DNA from: Rhodobacteraceae bacterium UBA1957
GTDB lineage: Bacteria; Pseudomonadota; Alphaproteobacteria; Rhodobacterales; Rhodobacteraceae
NCBI GenBank assembly: GCA_002336405.1
Contig: DDEJ01000036.1
Coordinates: 2,200 to 19,633 of the forward strand
Reading direction: 5' to 3'
DNA length: 17,434 nucleotides
Below are positions 1-6,812 of this stretch, in pieces (within the stretch, counting starts at the first letter, position 1; every line of letters begins with the position of its first letter). Both the position numbers and the translations under genes were made by a program. Below the pieces are notes generated by a model that worked only from the letters and a program-made list of their open reading frames with translations, was not told where the DNA came from and made no database searches.

Positions 1-379
1 TGGCCTCTGTCGCCTGTCGCACCTCGGCCTTTTTCGCAGTGGCTGAATGAATTTTTTCAGCCGCTGCGGCCCGGTCGCCAGACAGGCCACTTGCCTCTAT
101 GGTGGGGTTCCAATTTTTAAATGACTTGGTAGCCTCGGTGACACCATCAAGGCTGGATCTGATCGGGTTGGTGACGGTGTTCAGGGTCTTGGTCACGTCT
201 TTGACACCCGATTCGTCCGCCGCCTGATCCATCGCACGGCTAAATTCGCGCGCCATGCCCTTGGCTTTGCCGATAAACTGCCCGGCTTTGCGAAACAACA
301 CCGGTAAATCTTTCGGCCCGACAACGATGAGTGACACAATGCCGATCACCAATAATTCGGTCCAACCAAGGTCAAACAT
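1..379 (-). CDS. tatB: Twin-arginine translocase subunit TatB (3' end cut by window edge)
   Basis: TatB is the membrane subunit that, with TatC, binds twin-arginine signal peptides of folded export substrates. About 126 codons are visible from the ATG on the minus strand at 379, and the frame is still open at base 1, so the C-terminus is missing. The start MFDLGWTELLVIGIVSLIVV is the classic TatB N-terminus: a short periplasmic segment with a conserved Glu at residue 8, then one transmembrane helix. A GPKDLP hinge follows at about residues 21-26, where TatA has FGRGK. An amphipathic helix (KAGQFIGKAKGMAREF) and a long polar Ala/Lys-rich tail come next. The start lies 3 bases after the tatA stop, so the two are co-transcribed. 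tatC would be expected just outside the window. Confidence 0.93.
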   Translation of the reverse strand, partial: MFDLGWTELLVIGIVSLIVVGPKDLPVLFRKAGQFIGKAKGMAREFSRAMDQAADESGVKDVTKTLNTVTNPIRSSLDGVTEATKSFKNWNPTIEASGLSGDRAAAAEKIHSATAKKAEVRQATEA

Positions 380-382
380 GTC

Positions 383-643
383 CTAGACCTTATCTTTTTC
401 GGGTGCAGGCGTTGCGGTTTTGTCAGCTGCAGGTGTCACGTCTTTGGCGGCTACAGCCGCCTCGGCCTTGACCTCTGTTGCCTCTTCTTCAAGTTCTTTC
501 GTACCTTCACTGATGCCTTTTTTAAACGAGGTGATCCCCTTGCCCACTTCGCCCATCAGCCCACTAATTTTGCCACGTCCAAACAGAACAAGCACCACCA
601 CTGCAATTAGTAAAATTCCCGGAAGACCAATATTATTTAGCAT
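383..643 (-). CDS. tatA: Twin-arginine translocase subunit TatA
   Basis: TatA oligomerises to form the conducting element of the Tat pathway in the cytoplasmic membrane. The protein is 86 aa, within the usual TatA range. It has one N-terminal transmembrane helix (about residues 4-20), the diagnostic FGRGKI hinge at about residues 21-26, an amphipathic helix ([21 protein letters not shown]) and an acidic, Ala-rich, unstructured tail. The FGRGK hinge and short length separate it from TatB next door. The ATG start has a good ribosome binding site (AGGAG, 7 bases upstream on the minus strand). It is the first gene of a tatA-tatB pair and is divergent from the regulator at 827. Confidence 0.95.
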   Translation of the reverse strand: MLNNIGLPGILLIAVVVLVLFGRGKISGLMGEVGKGITSFKKGISEGTKELEEEATEVKAEAAVAAKDVTPAADKTATPAPEKDKV

Positions 644-760
644 TTTATCACTCCTGTCACATGCGGCTCTGGCATGAGTTCAACTTGATTACTTAAGCCT
701 TTAAAACCCATCGCACGCCGGGAAAAGCCACAAACGACGCCAGTTGCGCTGTTTCATGCA

Positions 761-778
761 AAAATCCTTGTGGATTTT
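761..778. promoter_or_regulatory. Inverted repeat upstream of the HTH regulator
   Basis: AAAATCC-TTGT-GGATTTT is a perfect repeat with 7-base arms and a 4-base spacer. It lies in the divergent gap between tatA and the HTH regulator, about 50 bases before the chosen regulator start. It could be an operator or an RNA hairpin. No terminator-type T-run follows it. The binding role is inference from position and symmetry. Confidence 0.35.
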
Positions 779-792
779 GCCCTAGAACACCA

Positions 793-814
793 TACTGACA
801 GTTTAAAGTCAGTA
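793..814. promoter_or_regulatory. Second inverted repeat upstream of the HTH regulator (operator candidate)
   Basis: TACTGAC-N8-GTCAGTA is a perfect repeat with 7-base arms whose centres lie about 15 bases apart, near one and a half helical turns. It sits 13 bases before the TTG start chosen at 827. The frame could be read through it from a GTG at 770, but such dense dyad symmetry argues for an operator rather than coding sequence. Autoregulation by the downstream regulator is a reasonable guess only. Confidence 0.4.
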
Positions 815-826
815 AGTGAGATCATT

Positions 827-1510
827 TTGAGTAACGCAGTGAACCAACGCAGTGACCGGCTTTACAACATTATCCACATTCTTCGCGCCGGCGGGCTACA
901 CACCGCCGCCGATCTTTCGCGGCATCTTGGCGTGACACCACGCACGATCTATCGTGACATGGACCGTCTTATCGCCTCGGGCATCGACATATGCGCGACC
1001 CCAGGTCTTGGGTACCGCAGCGGTGCGTCCGTGAGCCTTCCCGCGCTCAATCTGACGAATGAGGAATTGGAGGTGCTGCATCTGGGGCTCGCAGTGATCG
1101 GTGAAGGTGCCGAGCCTGCACTGCAAAGTGCCGCGCTCAGTTTATCAAAAAAAATCGAAGCCGTTCTGCCCGAAGAAGGCCAGAGCCCGCCGCAACCCTT
1201 TGGCTTTGCGCTTTATCCCTTTGCAGACGCGGCGCGCGGATTTCAGCATATGCCCTCTATTCGTGCCGCGATACGCAGCCGACAAAAACTGCAACTCGCT
1301 GATGCCGCAGCATCCGACCAAGTCATCAGGCCGCTCAGTCTGGATTATTGGGGCCGGGTGTGGAGTTGCGTCTCTTGGAGCGAAACGACAGATAATTTCG
1401 CTTGCTTCCGGCTGGATCTCATAGACCATTTGACGGCGTTACCAGAGCTTTTCGTGGATGAAAAAGGCAAAACACTGCAGGATTACCGCGCAGGCAGCCA
1501 CACAAATTAA
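827..1510 (+). CDS. YafY/DeoR-like HTH transcriptional regulator
   Basis: This is a cytoplasmic DNA-binding regulator of the HTH_11 / YafY-like type. With the TTG start at 827 it is 227 aa. The N-terminal winged helix-turn-helix covers about residues 8-60 (RLYNIIHILRAGGLHTAADL, then LGVTPRTIYRDMDRLIASGI, whose TIYRDMDRL recognition helix is typical). A GLGYR strand and a helical EELEVLHLGL segment follow. The C-terminal half (LSLDYWGRVWSCVSWSETT...FRLDLI) resembles the WYL-like ligand domain of this family. The TTG at 827 has GTGAG six bases upstream; GTG at 839 is an equally family-like alternative, and an earlier GTG at 770 would run through two inverted repeats. Its stop overlaps the end of the convergent ABC ATPase gene by 4 bases. 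Ligand and targets cannot be seen. Confidence 0.82.
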   Translation: MSNAVNQRSDRLYNIIHILRAGGLHTAADLSRHLGVTPRTIYRDMDRLIASGIDICATPGLGYRSGASVSLPALNLTNEELEVLHLGLAVIGEGAEPALQSAALSLSKKIEAVLPEEGQSPPQPFGFALYPFADAARGFQHMPSIRAAIRSRQKLQLADAAASDQVIRPLSLDYWGRVWSCVSWSETTDNFACFRLDLIDHLTALPELFVDEKGKTLQDYRAGSHTN

Positions 1511-2592
1511 GCCTGTTTTGGGAAAACAAAACAGCGCTTGCGCGGCACCGTCAACCACAAGCGCTGTCCGACGCTGGGCATAAACACATTTGGCACCGTC
1601 GCGCGCAAAACGGTATCGCTTTCAGTCATCAGAAACTCGATCAGGCTTTCACGTCCAATGAAGCGAGCGCGTTCAACGACGCCGCAAGCCGCGACCCCGT
1701 CGACAGCCGTGGGTTCTGGCCCTTTGCCGTTGCGGTCGAAATCGATCTTTACATGTTGCGGCCGCACCACGATATCGACCTGGGTACCGTCTGGCAGACC
1801 GGGGGATAAAAACTGACCAAAGGGGGTTTCCGCAAGCGAGCCGTTCACCTGACTTTCTATGACGTTTATATCACTAAAAAACGACATGGCCTGTTTATCG
1901 TAAGGTGCGGTAAACAAATTATAGGGCGCCCCCGACTGTATGATCCGGCCATCGCGCATCAGGGCAATCTCATCGGCCATGCGCATTGCCTCTTCCGGCT
2001 CGTGGGTAACCAGCAGAACTGCGGTATCTTCCTCTTTCAACAAACTAAGGGTTTCGTCGCGAATGCCATCTCGCAGGCGGTTATCCAGCCCCGAAAAAGG
2101 CTCATCCATCAATAAAATACGCGGCTGCGGGGCCAAAGCCCGGGCCAGAGCAACGCGTTGCTGCTCTCCGCCTGACAACGCATGGGGATAGCTTTTGAGA
2201 TGCCGCCGCAACCCAACCCTATCCAGCAATTCAAGTGCGCGTTGTCGTTGCGCAGCCACAGGACCGGTCAGGCCAAACACAACGTTTTGTTCAACGGTCA
2301 AATGTGGGAACAGCGCAAAATCCTGAAACATCAACCCGATCGAGCGGTTTTCAGGCGCTGTGGTCGAGGCCCCGTTACACACCATCCGGCCGTCCACCCA
2401 AATCTCGCCAGAATCGGGCACCTCGATCCCCGCAATCATCCGCAATGTGGTCGATTTTCCACAGCCCGAAGGCCCCAGCAAACAAGTGACCTGACCCGGC
2501 AAGATACGCAGTGAAACATTATCCACAACCGTGCGGGACCCAAACCGCCGCATCAGGTTTTTAATTTCCAGCCGCGCTGTCTCGGTTGTCAC
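1507..2592 (-). CDS. FbpC/PotA-type ABC transporter ATP-binding protein
   Basis: This is the ATPase subunit of an importer of the iron(III)/spermidine/sulfate (FbpC-PotA-CysA) class, acting on the cytoplasmic face of the membrane. From GTG at 2592 it has 361 aa, the usual length. Visible in order: Walker A GPSGCGKST (about 40-48), Q-loop FQDF, signature LSGGE (about 139-143), Walker B LLMDEP with D/E at about 163-164, D-loop SGLD, H-loop VTHEPEEA, and a C-terminal TOBE-like domain of about 120 residues (VVRPQHVKIDF... GRESLIEFLM). GTG at 2592 is preferred because TGAGG lies 6 bases before it; GTG at 2604 gives 4 more residues without a visible Shine-Dalgarno. No binding protein or permease for it is in the window, so its substrate is unknown. 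It may be co-transcribed with the nitrile hydratase genes. Confidence 0.88.
   Translation of the reverse strand: MTTETARLEIKNLMRRFGSRTVVDNVSLRILPGQVTCLLGPSGCGKSTTLRMIAGIEVPDSGEIWVDGRMVCNGASTTAPENRSIGLMFQDFALFPHLTVEQNVVFGLTGPVAAQRQRALELLDRVGLRRHLKSYPHALSGGEQQRVALARALAPQPRILLMDEPFSGLDNRLRDGIRDETLSLLKEEDTAVLLVTHEPEEAMRMADEIALMRDGRIIQSGAPYNLFTAPYDKQAMSFFSDINVIESQVNGSLAETPFGQFLSPGLPDGTQVDIVVRPQHVKIDFDRNGKGPEPTAVDGVAACGVVERARFIGRESLIEFLMTESDTVLRATVPNVFMPSVGQRLWLTVPRKRCFVFPKQA
1513..1534. repeat. Inverted repeat at the convergent gene ends
   Basis: CTGTTTTG-GGAAAA-CAAAACAG has perfect 8-base arms and a 6-base loop. It begins 3 bases after the regulator stop and lies inside the last codons of the convergent ABC ATPase gene. 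Its position suits a transcript end for the plus-strand regulator, but the stem is AT-rich and no T-run follows, so a standard intrinsic terminator is doubtful. Confidence 0.35.
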
Positions 2593-2600
2593 GATAGGCC

Positions 2601-2858
2601 TCACAAGCAGATATCCAGAACAGGAAAGATATGCAGTCGAATTAGCAGTGTGTCACCACCGTGGCAAGCCGCGCCGCAACAGGCTGTACCAGCGCGTGCC
2701 GCCCTGCCAGCCAAACCATAGTGCCGGTCAACTTTTTGGGTGTTGCAGCCACCCGTATCCCTACCGTATCCCCCGGCCACGGGGCGCTTTGACCAGTGGG
2801 GGGCATTCACAGCCCCTAATATTGCCCGTTCCGAATACCAATAGGCCTTTGTCTTCAT
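2601..2858 (-). CDS. Doubtful small ORF between the nitrile hydratase accessory gene and the ABC ATPase
   Basis: An 85-codon frame starts at ATG 2858, 6 bases after the accessory-protein stop, and ends with TGA overlapping the GTG at 2604 of the ABC ATPase frame (GTGA). That spacing is operon-like, but the product is not recognised. It is unusually rich in Gly, Ala, Arg and Cys (AGRAARAGTACCGAACHGG), has no clear hydrophobic core or motif, and its start lacks a strong ribosome binding site. A second short frame (2761-2868) competes for the same DNA. It could be a real small gene, a decayed gene or non-coding leader. The coordinates are certain; its reality as a gene is not. Confidence 0.25.
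   Translation of the reverse strand: MKTKAYWYSERAILGAVNAPHWSKRPVAGGYGRDTGGCNTQKVDRHYGLAGRAARAGTACCGAACHGGDTLLIRLHIFPVLDICL
2753..2772. repeat. Tandem 9-base direct repeat
   Basis: CCGTATCCC occurs twice, separated by TA (2753-2761 and 2764-2772), in the weakly coding gap between the nitrile hydratase accessory gene and the ABC ATPase. The second copy starts just beside the in-frame TAG that ends the 35-codon frame beginning at 2868, so a small duplication here could have disrupted an older gene. No known element matches. Confidence 0.4.
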
Positions 2859-2868
2859 AAACTATCAC
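2761..2868 (-). CDS. Alternative 35-codon ORF coupled to the accessory-gene stop
   Basis: A GTG at 2868 overlaps the TGA stop of the nitrile hydratase accessory gene (GTGA, 4 bases), the same arrangement that joins alpha to beta in this operon. The frame gives a 35-residue peptide (MIVYEDKGLLVFGTGNIRGC, then ECPPLVKAPRGRGIR) ending at TAG. Past this stop the same frame continues protein-like (PALWFGWQGGTRWYSLLRRG) after a second stop, so this may be the front of a gene broken by nonsense changes. It is not recognised. Its two cysteines (GCEC) might bind metal, but that is speculation. Confidence 0.22.
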   Translation of the reverse strand: MIVYEDKGLLVFGTGNIRGCECPPLVKAPRGRGIR

Positions 2869-3185
2869 GTCAGCTTCACCGGTTTACCATGGGGTGTATG
2901 CAGATAGGCCTGCACCCAAGCCGCGCGCATGTCTTCGATCTGTGCCGGATCAGCCAACTGTAAATCATTTAGCAAACTCTCAAAAGCGGCAAGCCACGCG
3001 GCAAAATAATCGTCGCCGCCATTCAATTGTTTGGACACACCGTGCGCCTTTAGCTTCGCCCCGAAAAGCTGCCCCCAATCAGACCACTCAAAGCATCCAT
3101 CGCGGTGCAAATGTACCGTTAACGCGAACAGTTGGGCGTGCCAAGGTTGCTCGAACACAGGCGCTTGTCCAATTTCTAACGACAT
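2865..3185 (-). CDS. Nitrile hydratase accessory (activator) protein
   Basis: This is a small protein of the nitrile hydratase accessory family, which helps deliver metal to, or swap it into, the alpha subunit during maturation. The 106 aa start MSLEIGQAPVFEQPWHAQLF. The hallmark is APVFEQPWHAQLFALTVHLH, then GCFEWSDWGQLFGAKLKAHG and a helical end (YFAAWLAAFESLLNDLQLAD), all typical of the P14K/NhlE-like fold. That fold is itself related to the N-terminal part of the beta subunit. The ATG at 3185 shares its A with the beta-subunit TGA (TGATG), which decides the start over an upstream ATG at 3236 inside the beta gene. It is the third gene of the alpha-beta-accessory operon. Confidence 0.85.
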   Translation of the reverse strand: MSLEIGQAPVFEQPWHAQLFALTVHLHRDGCFEWSDWGQLFGAKLKAHGVSKQLNGGDDYFAAWLAAFESLLNDLQLADPAQIEDMRAAWVQAYLHTPHGKPVKLT

Positions 3186-3889
3186 CAGCTTGTCCTCGAT
3201 TTGGCCAATGATGCCGGCTGCAGATAGGGTTGCCATATATCCAAAACCACCTCATCGTCGGGATGCTCGGCACCCGACCATAAAGCACTGCGCAAAAACA
3301 CCACCGAATATAGCGGTTCGGGCGCCTCGCCCAAACCATGTGCGTTGCTGTCGGGAAAAATATGCGCCCCATGATAATTAAGAACCTGTCCCTCGGCACC
3401 GCGCGCATAGCGAGGCAATCGACTGTGGCCACCGGCGACAAGGCTGTTGTGGCCAAACCGGCGCACAATAACCCTGTCCCCCACCTCAAACTGTGCAACG
3501 GTCTGACTATCGCGCAACGTCGGACCACCTGATGACAGAGCTTTTTGCACCCGCTCTGATTTTAAGCACCGCTGTGTCAAATCTGGCGCTGAAGATAGCG
3601 ATCGCCCAGCTTTAAGCTCGTCCGTGGTGAGCACGCCGGTCGCAACCAAAATGTCTGCCAACCCGGACAGCCACTTTTCATAGTAAGAAAAGCGCATGTA
3701 ATCTTGCGGCGACAGGCATTCACGCTGGTGCCGCGATCGGTCGAGCGACCACTGCCCCAGCGCGCCAGAGGCCAAGGTCAAAGCAAGCGCCCGGGCGTGC
3801 CAGTCTTTTGCAAACACCGGCGCATCCGCAGTCTCGGGGTGCAGTGGACCATCGCCAATACGGCCCCCCATATCATGCAACCGGCTCAT
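3185..3889 (-). CDS. nthB: Nitrile hydratase beta subunit
   Basis: The beta subunit pairs with alpha to form the nitrile hydratase active site, converting nitriles to amides in the cytoplasm. From ATG 3889 it has 234 aa. Family landmarks: the start MSRLHDMGGRIGDGPLHPE (compare the family's HD-GG-GP pattern), then VFAKDWHARALALTL, then ERM-like RECLSPQDYMRFSYYEKWL at about 56-74, and the C-terminal SH3-like barrel with FEVGDRVIVRRF and GHSRLPRYARGAEGQV at about 134-169. R56 and R157 lie where the two conserved beta arginines that hydrogen-bond the oxidised cysteines are expected. The ATG overlaps the alpha TGA by 4 bases (ATGA), fixing the start; a longer frame to 3946 would overlap alpha without need. 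Confidence 0.9.
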   Translation of the reverse strand: MSRLHDMGGRIGDGPLHPETADAPVFAKDWHARALALTLASGALGQWSLDRSRHQRECLSPQDYMRFSYYEKWLSGLADILVATGVLTTDELKAGRSLSSAPDLTQRCLKSERVQKALSSGGPTLRDSQTVAQFEVGDRVIVRRFGHNSLVAGGHSRLPRYARGAEGQVLNYHGAHIFPDSNAHGLGEAPEPLYSVVFLRSALWSGAEHPDDEVVLDIWQPYLQPASLAKSRTS

Positions 3890-4503
3890 TTTGGCGCCCG
3901 CGGCAGGCCCATGCCGATCATGCAATCCCGACTGACCCAATCGCACAGGGCCACCTCGTCCAGATCCGCGGTTTCCGGCGGGCGCATCGGCAATACAAGA
4001 TAGCGGATTTCAGCGGTTGAATCCCAGACCCGAATCGCCGTGCTATCGGGCAGTGAAACACCAAACTCGGCCAGAACACGCCGTGGCTCGCGCACCGCAC
4101 GGGCCCGGTAGGCGTCAGATTTATACCAAGCTGGCGGAATGCCCAAAAGTGGCCAAGGATAACAACTGCAAAGGGTGCAGACCACCAAATTATGGAGCGC
4201 CGCAGTATTTTCGACGATCACCATATGTTCGCCCTGACGCCCGTAAAACCCGAGGTCCTGCAACAAAGGCATCGGATCGGCCAGCAAGCGTGCGCGAAAC
4301 CCATCGTCACACCAAGCTTTGGCCACCACACGGGCCCCGTTCTGCGGCCCAATATCGTTTTCATAGGTTGAAATGATCGCCGCCAGCGCGTCGGGATCTA
4401 TCAGACCTTTTTCGCGCAAAATCGTCTCAAGAGCCTGCACACGCAGCGCTGGATCGGGCGGTAGTAAACTGTGAGGGTGACTAGGATCGGAATCATGGGG
4501 CAT
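3886..4503 (-). CDS. nthA: Cobalt-type nitrile hydratase alpha subunit
   Basis: This is the metal-bearing subunit of nitrile hydratase. From ATG 4503 it has 205 aa, the normal size. The metal-binding claw VCTLCSCYPWPLLGIPPAWY is complete: C109, C112, S113 and C114 are the ligands, with C112 and C114 normally oxidised to sulfinic and sulfenic acid. Thr in CTLCSC, rather than Ser in CSLCSC, together with the following Tyr, marks the low-spin cobalt class rather than the iron class. Other family segments are REKGLIDPDAL, GPQNGARVVAKAW, and near the end IRVWDSTAEIRYLVLPMRP. A TTG at 4521 would add 6 residues; neither start has a strong ribosome binding site. It is the first gene of the operon, divergent from secG. 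Confidence 0.93.
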   Translation of the reverse strand: MPHDSDPSHPHSLLPPDPALRVQALETILREKGLIDPDALAAIISTYENDIGPQNGARVVAKAWCDDGFRARLLADPMPLLQDLGFYGRQGEHMVIVENTAALHNLVVCTLCSCYPWPLLGIPPAWYKSDAYRARAVREPRRVLAEFGVSLPDSTAIRVWDSTAEIRYLVLPMRPPETADLDEVALCDWVSRDCMIGMGLPRAPK

Positions 4504-4554
4504 AGAGATTACACTGCGCAATCAATTCCGACATGTCCAGCATAGAAACGCCTC

Positions 4555-4583
4555 TTGCCCCCCTGCATAAAACTGCCTACATA
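4555..4583 (+). promoter_or_regulatory. Candidate secG promoter (-35/-10)
   Basis: TTGCCC at 4555-4560 and TACATA at 4578-4583 are separated by exactly 17 bases, a good sigma-70-type arrangement 31 bases before the secG ATG. Transcription would begin near 4590, giving a very short leader. The assignment rests on pattern and position only. Confidence 0.5.
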
Positions 4584-4613
4584 CGCCCCACGCTCTTACA
4601 TTTGTGGGGACCT

Positions 4614-4982
4614 ATGGAAAACGTTGTGCTGATCATTCACCTATTACTGGCTTTAACGCTGATCGGCGTGGTGCTTTTGCAACGCTCTGAGGGCGGCGGC
4701 CTCGGCATGGGCAGCGGCGGCGGCGGCGGTGGCGCGATGACGGGGCGCAGCGCAGCCTCGGCACTGGCCAAAGTGACCTGGATTTTGGCGATTGCCTTTA
4801 TCATCACTTCGATGACGCTGACAATTATCGCGGCACAGAAATCTGCCGGCAGTTCGGTGATCGACCGCCTTGGCGGTTCTGCGGCGGTTGAACAGCAAGA
4901 CGAGCAAAGTCTACCCGATATTGACGACCTTTTGCCACCCAGTGCGGATGATGCGGCGCCCTTGGTTCCTCGCGCCGACTAA
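4614..4982 (+). CDS. secG: Preprotein translocase subunit SecG
   Basis: SecG is the small third subunit of the SecYEG channel in the cytoplasmic membrane and eases SecA-driven export. The protein is 122 aa. Transmembrane helix 1 is MENVVLIIHLLLALTLIGVV; the conserved cytoplasmic loop LLQRSEGGGLGMGSGGGGGG follows, then TGRSAASALAKVTWILA and transmembrane helix 2 (about residues 60-80). An acidic C-terminal tail, longer than in E. coli but usual for alphaproteobacteria, ends it. ATG 4614 is chosen because the family starts right before helix 1 and GGGGA precedes it closely; an upstream ATG at 4533 would add 27 unrelated residues. The gene lies upstream of pyrG, as is common in this group. Confidence 0.93.
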   Translation: MENVVLIIHLLLALTLIGVVLLQRSEGGGLGMGSGGGGGGAMTGRSAASALAKVTWILAIAFIITSMTLTIIAAQKSAGSSVIDRLGGSAAVEQQDEQSLPDIDDLLPPSADDAAPLVPRAD

Positions 4983-5013
4983 ACCACCACAGTTTGCGGC
5001 TGCTTTATTTTCG

Positions 5014-5028
5014 GCAACATGATGTTGC
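5014..5028. repeat. Short palindrome between secG and pyrG
   Basis: GCAACA-TGA-TGTTGC is perfect over 6-base arms, 32 bases after the secG stop. It could be a weak RNA hairpin at the end of the secG message or a protein-binding site. No T-run follows. Confidence 0.3.
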
Positions 5029-5035
5029 GGCGCGC

Positions 5036-5064
5036 TTGCCAAAGGGTCAGGTTTCCTGTATTGG
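5036..5064 (+). promoter_or_regulatory. Candidate pyrG promoter
   Basis: TTGCCA (5036-5041) and TATTGG (5059-5064) are spaced by 17 bases in the 155-base gap before pyrG. The -10 match is only fair. No other box pair in the gap is clearly better. Confidence 0.3.
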
Positions 5065-5137
5065 ATAAATCCCGTAGAACAGCGATATGTTGACCGTTAT
5101 AGGCAGCCTACTTTACTCATGCGGGAGCGCCTGATCA

Positions 5138-6781
5138 ATGGCACGATTTATATTCATTACCGGCGGTGTGGTGTCCTCTTTGGGCAAAGGTTTGGCTTCG
5201 GCTGCCTTGGGCGCATTGCTTCAGGCGCGCGGATTTTCGGTCAGATTGCGCAAGTTAGACCCTTACCTGAATGTAGATCCCGGCACCATGAGCCCGTTCG
5301 AACACGGCGAGGTGTTTGTCACCGATGACGGTGCCGAAACCGACCTTGATTTGGGACATTATGAACGCTTTACCGGTGTGGCTGCGCGCACCACAGATTC
5401 TGTCAGCTCAGGCCGAATATATTCGACCGTGCTCGAGAAAGAGCGGCGCGGCGATTACCTTGGTAAAACCATTCAAGTCATTCCCCATGTCACCAATCAA
5501 ATCAAAGAGTTCATTTCAATCGGCGAAGACGAGGTCGATTTCATGCTGTGCGAGATTGGCGGTACTGTTGGCGACATCGAAGGCTTGCCGTTTTTTGAAG
5601 CAATCCGTCAGTTCAGTCAGGATAAACCCCGTGGCCAATGTCTTTTCATGCATCTGACTTTGCTGCCGTTCATCAAGGCCAGTGGCGAATTAAAAACCAA
5701 ACCCACCCAGCACAGCGTCAAGGAATTGCGCAGTATCGGCATTGCACCGGATATTCTTGTGTGTCGCTCAGAGGGGCCAATTCCGGCAAAAGAACGCGAA
5801 AAACTGGCACTCTTTTGCAATGTGCGTCCCGAAAGTGTCATCGCAGCGCAGGATTTAAAATCGATCTATGAGGCACCCTTGGCTTACCATCGGGAAGGTC
5901 TGGATCAAGCGGTGCTGGATGCGTTCCAGATCAATCCGGCGCCCAGACCCGAATTGTCGCGTTGGGAAGACGTTGCCGACCGGATCTACAACCCCGAGGG
6001 CGAGGTCAAGGTCGCGATTGTCGGCAAATACACCCAGCTTGAGGACGCCTACAAGTCGATCGCCGAGGCGTTGACCCACGGCGGTATGGCCAACCGTGTA
6101 AAAGTGCGCGTCGAATGGGTCGATGCCGAGATTTTCGACCGTGAAGACGTCACGCCGCATCTGGCCCCGTTCCACGCTATTTTGGTACCAGGCGGTTTTG
6201 GTGAACGCGGCACCGAAGGCAAGATAAAAGCAGCGCAGTTTGCCCGCGAACACAAGATCCCTTACCTTGGGATTTGCCTTGGCATGCAGATGGCGGTGAT
6301 CGAAGCTGCACGAAACGTTGCGGGTGTGACCGCAGCAGGATCAGAGGAATTTGATCACGAATCGGGTGAAAAGCGCTTTGAACCGGTGGTCTATCACCTC
6401 AAGGAATGGGTGCAGGGAAATCACAAAGTGGCGCGCAGCCATTCCGACGACAAAGGTGGCACCATGCGCCTTGGTGCCTATGATGCCACGCTGAAAGACG
6501 GCTCAAAAGCGGCCAAAATCTATGGTACAACCACAATCGACGAACGCCACCGGCACCGCTATGAAGTCGATGTGAAATACCGCAAGGCGCTTGAAGCAGA
6601 GGGTCTGAAGTTTTCCGGGATGTCACCAGACGGTCGCCTGCCCGAGATTGTCGAATGGGACAATCACCCATGGTTTATTGGCGTCCAGTTTCATCCAGAA
6701 CTGAAGTCAAAGCCATTTGCCCCCCACCCGCTATTCAAGGATTTTGTGCGTGCCGCCAAGGATATATCCCGTCTGGTCTGA
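5138..6781 (+). CDS. pyrG: CTP synthase
   Basis: CTP synthase makes CTP from UTP, ATP and glutamine, the last step of pyrimidine nucleotide synthesis, in the cytoplasm. The full length of 547 aa matches the family. The N-terminal synthetase domain (about 1-270) opens with [20 protein letters not shown], whose [10 protein letters not shown] is the nucleotide-binding loop, and has [20 protein letters not shown] and [12 protein letters not shown]. The C-terminal class I glutaminase domain (about 290-540) has the oxyanion region GGFGERG, the nucleophile elbow LGICLGMQ with Cys380, and FHPE with His519 and Glu521. All catalytic residues are present. The ATG has GGGAG ten bases upstream. It is followed after 31 bases by rlmJ. 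Confidence 0.98.
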   Translation: MARFIFITGGVVSSLGKGLASAALGALLQARGFSVRLRKLDPYLNVDPGTMSPFEHGEVFVTDDGAETDLDLGHYERFTGVAARTTDSVSSGRIYSTVLEKERRGDYLGKTIQVIPHVTNQIKEFISIGEDEVDFMLCEIGGTVGDIEGLPFFEAIRQFSQDKPRGQCLFMHLTLLPFIKASGELKTKPTQHSVKELRSIGIAPDILVCRSEGPIPAKEREKLALFCNVRPESVIAAQDLKSIYEAPLAYHREGLDQAVLDAFQINPAPRPELSRWEDVADRIYNPEGEVKVAIVGKYTQLEDAYKSIAEALTHGGMANRVKVRVEWVDAEIFDREDVTPHLAPFHAILVPGGFGERGTEGKIKAAQFAREHKIPYLGICLGMQMAVIEAARNVAGVTAAGSEEFDHESGEKRFEPVVYHLKEWVQGNHKVARSHSDDKGGTMRLGAYDATLKDGSKAAKIYGTTTIDERHRHRYEVDVKYRKALEAEGLKFSGMSPDGRLPEIVEWDNHPWFIGVQFHPELKSKPFAPHPLFKDFVRAAKDISRLV

Positions 6782-6812
6782 TCCCCCAAGCCCATGCAGT
6801 CGGGGGCAGTAA

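Noticed and set aside
2605..2864. Cobalamin or other riboswitch in the gap behind the cobalt enzyme genes
   Set aside because: The gap is GC-rich and has one short GGGGC/GCCCC hairpin, but none of the conserved cores of known riboswitch classes could be recognised, and it lies downstream rather than upstream of the nitrile hydratase genes.
3088..4376. Long plus- and minus-strand frames overlapping the nitrile hydratase genes
   Set aside because: They lie opposite or out of frame to genes with complete family motifs, and their products are Arg/Pro-rich without domains, as expected for shadow frames in GC-rich DNA.
6399..6671. Reverse-strand frame inside pyrG
   Set aside because: It is antisense to the conserved glutaminase domain of CTP synthase and has no recognisable protein feature.
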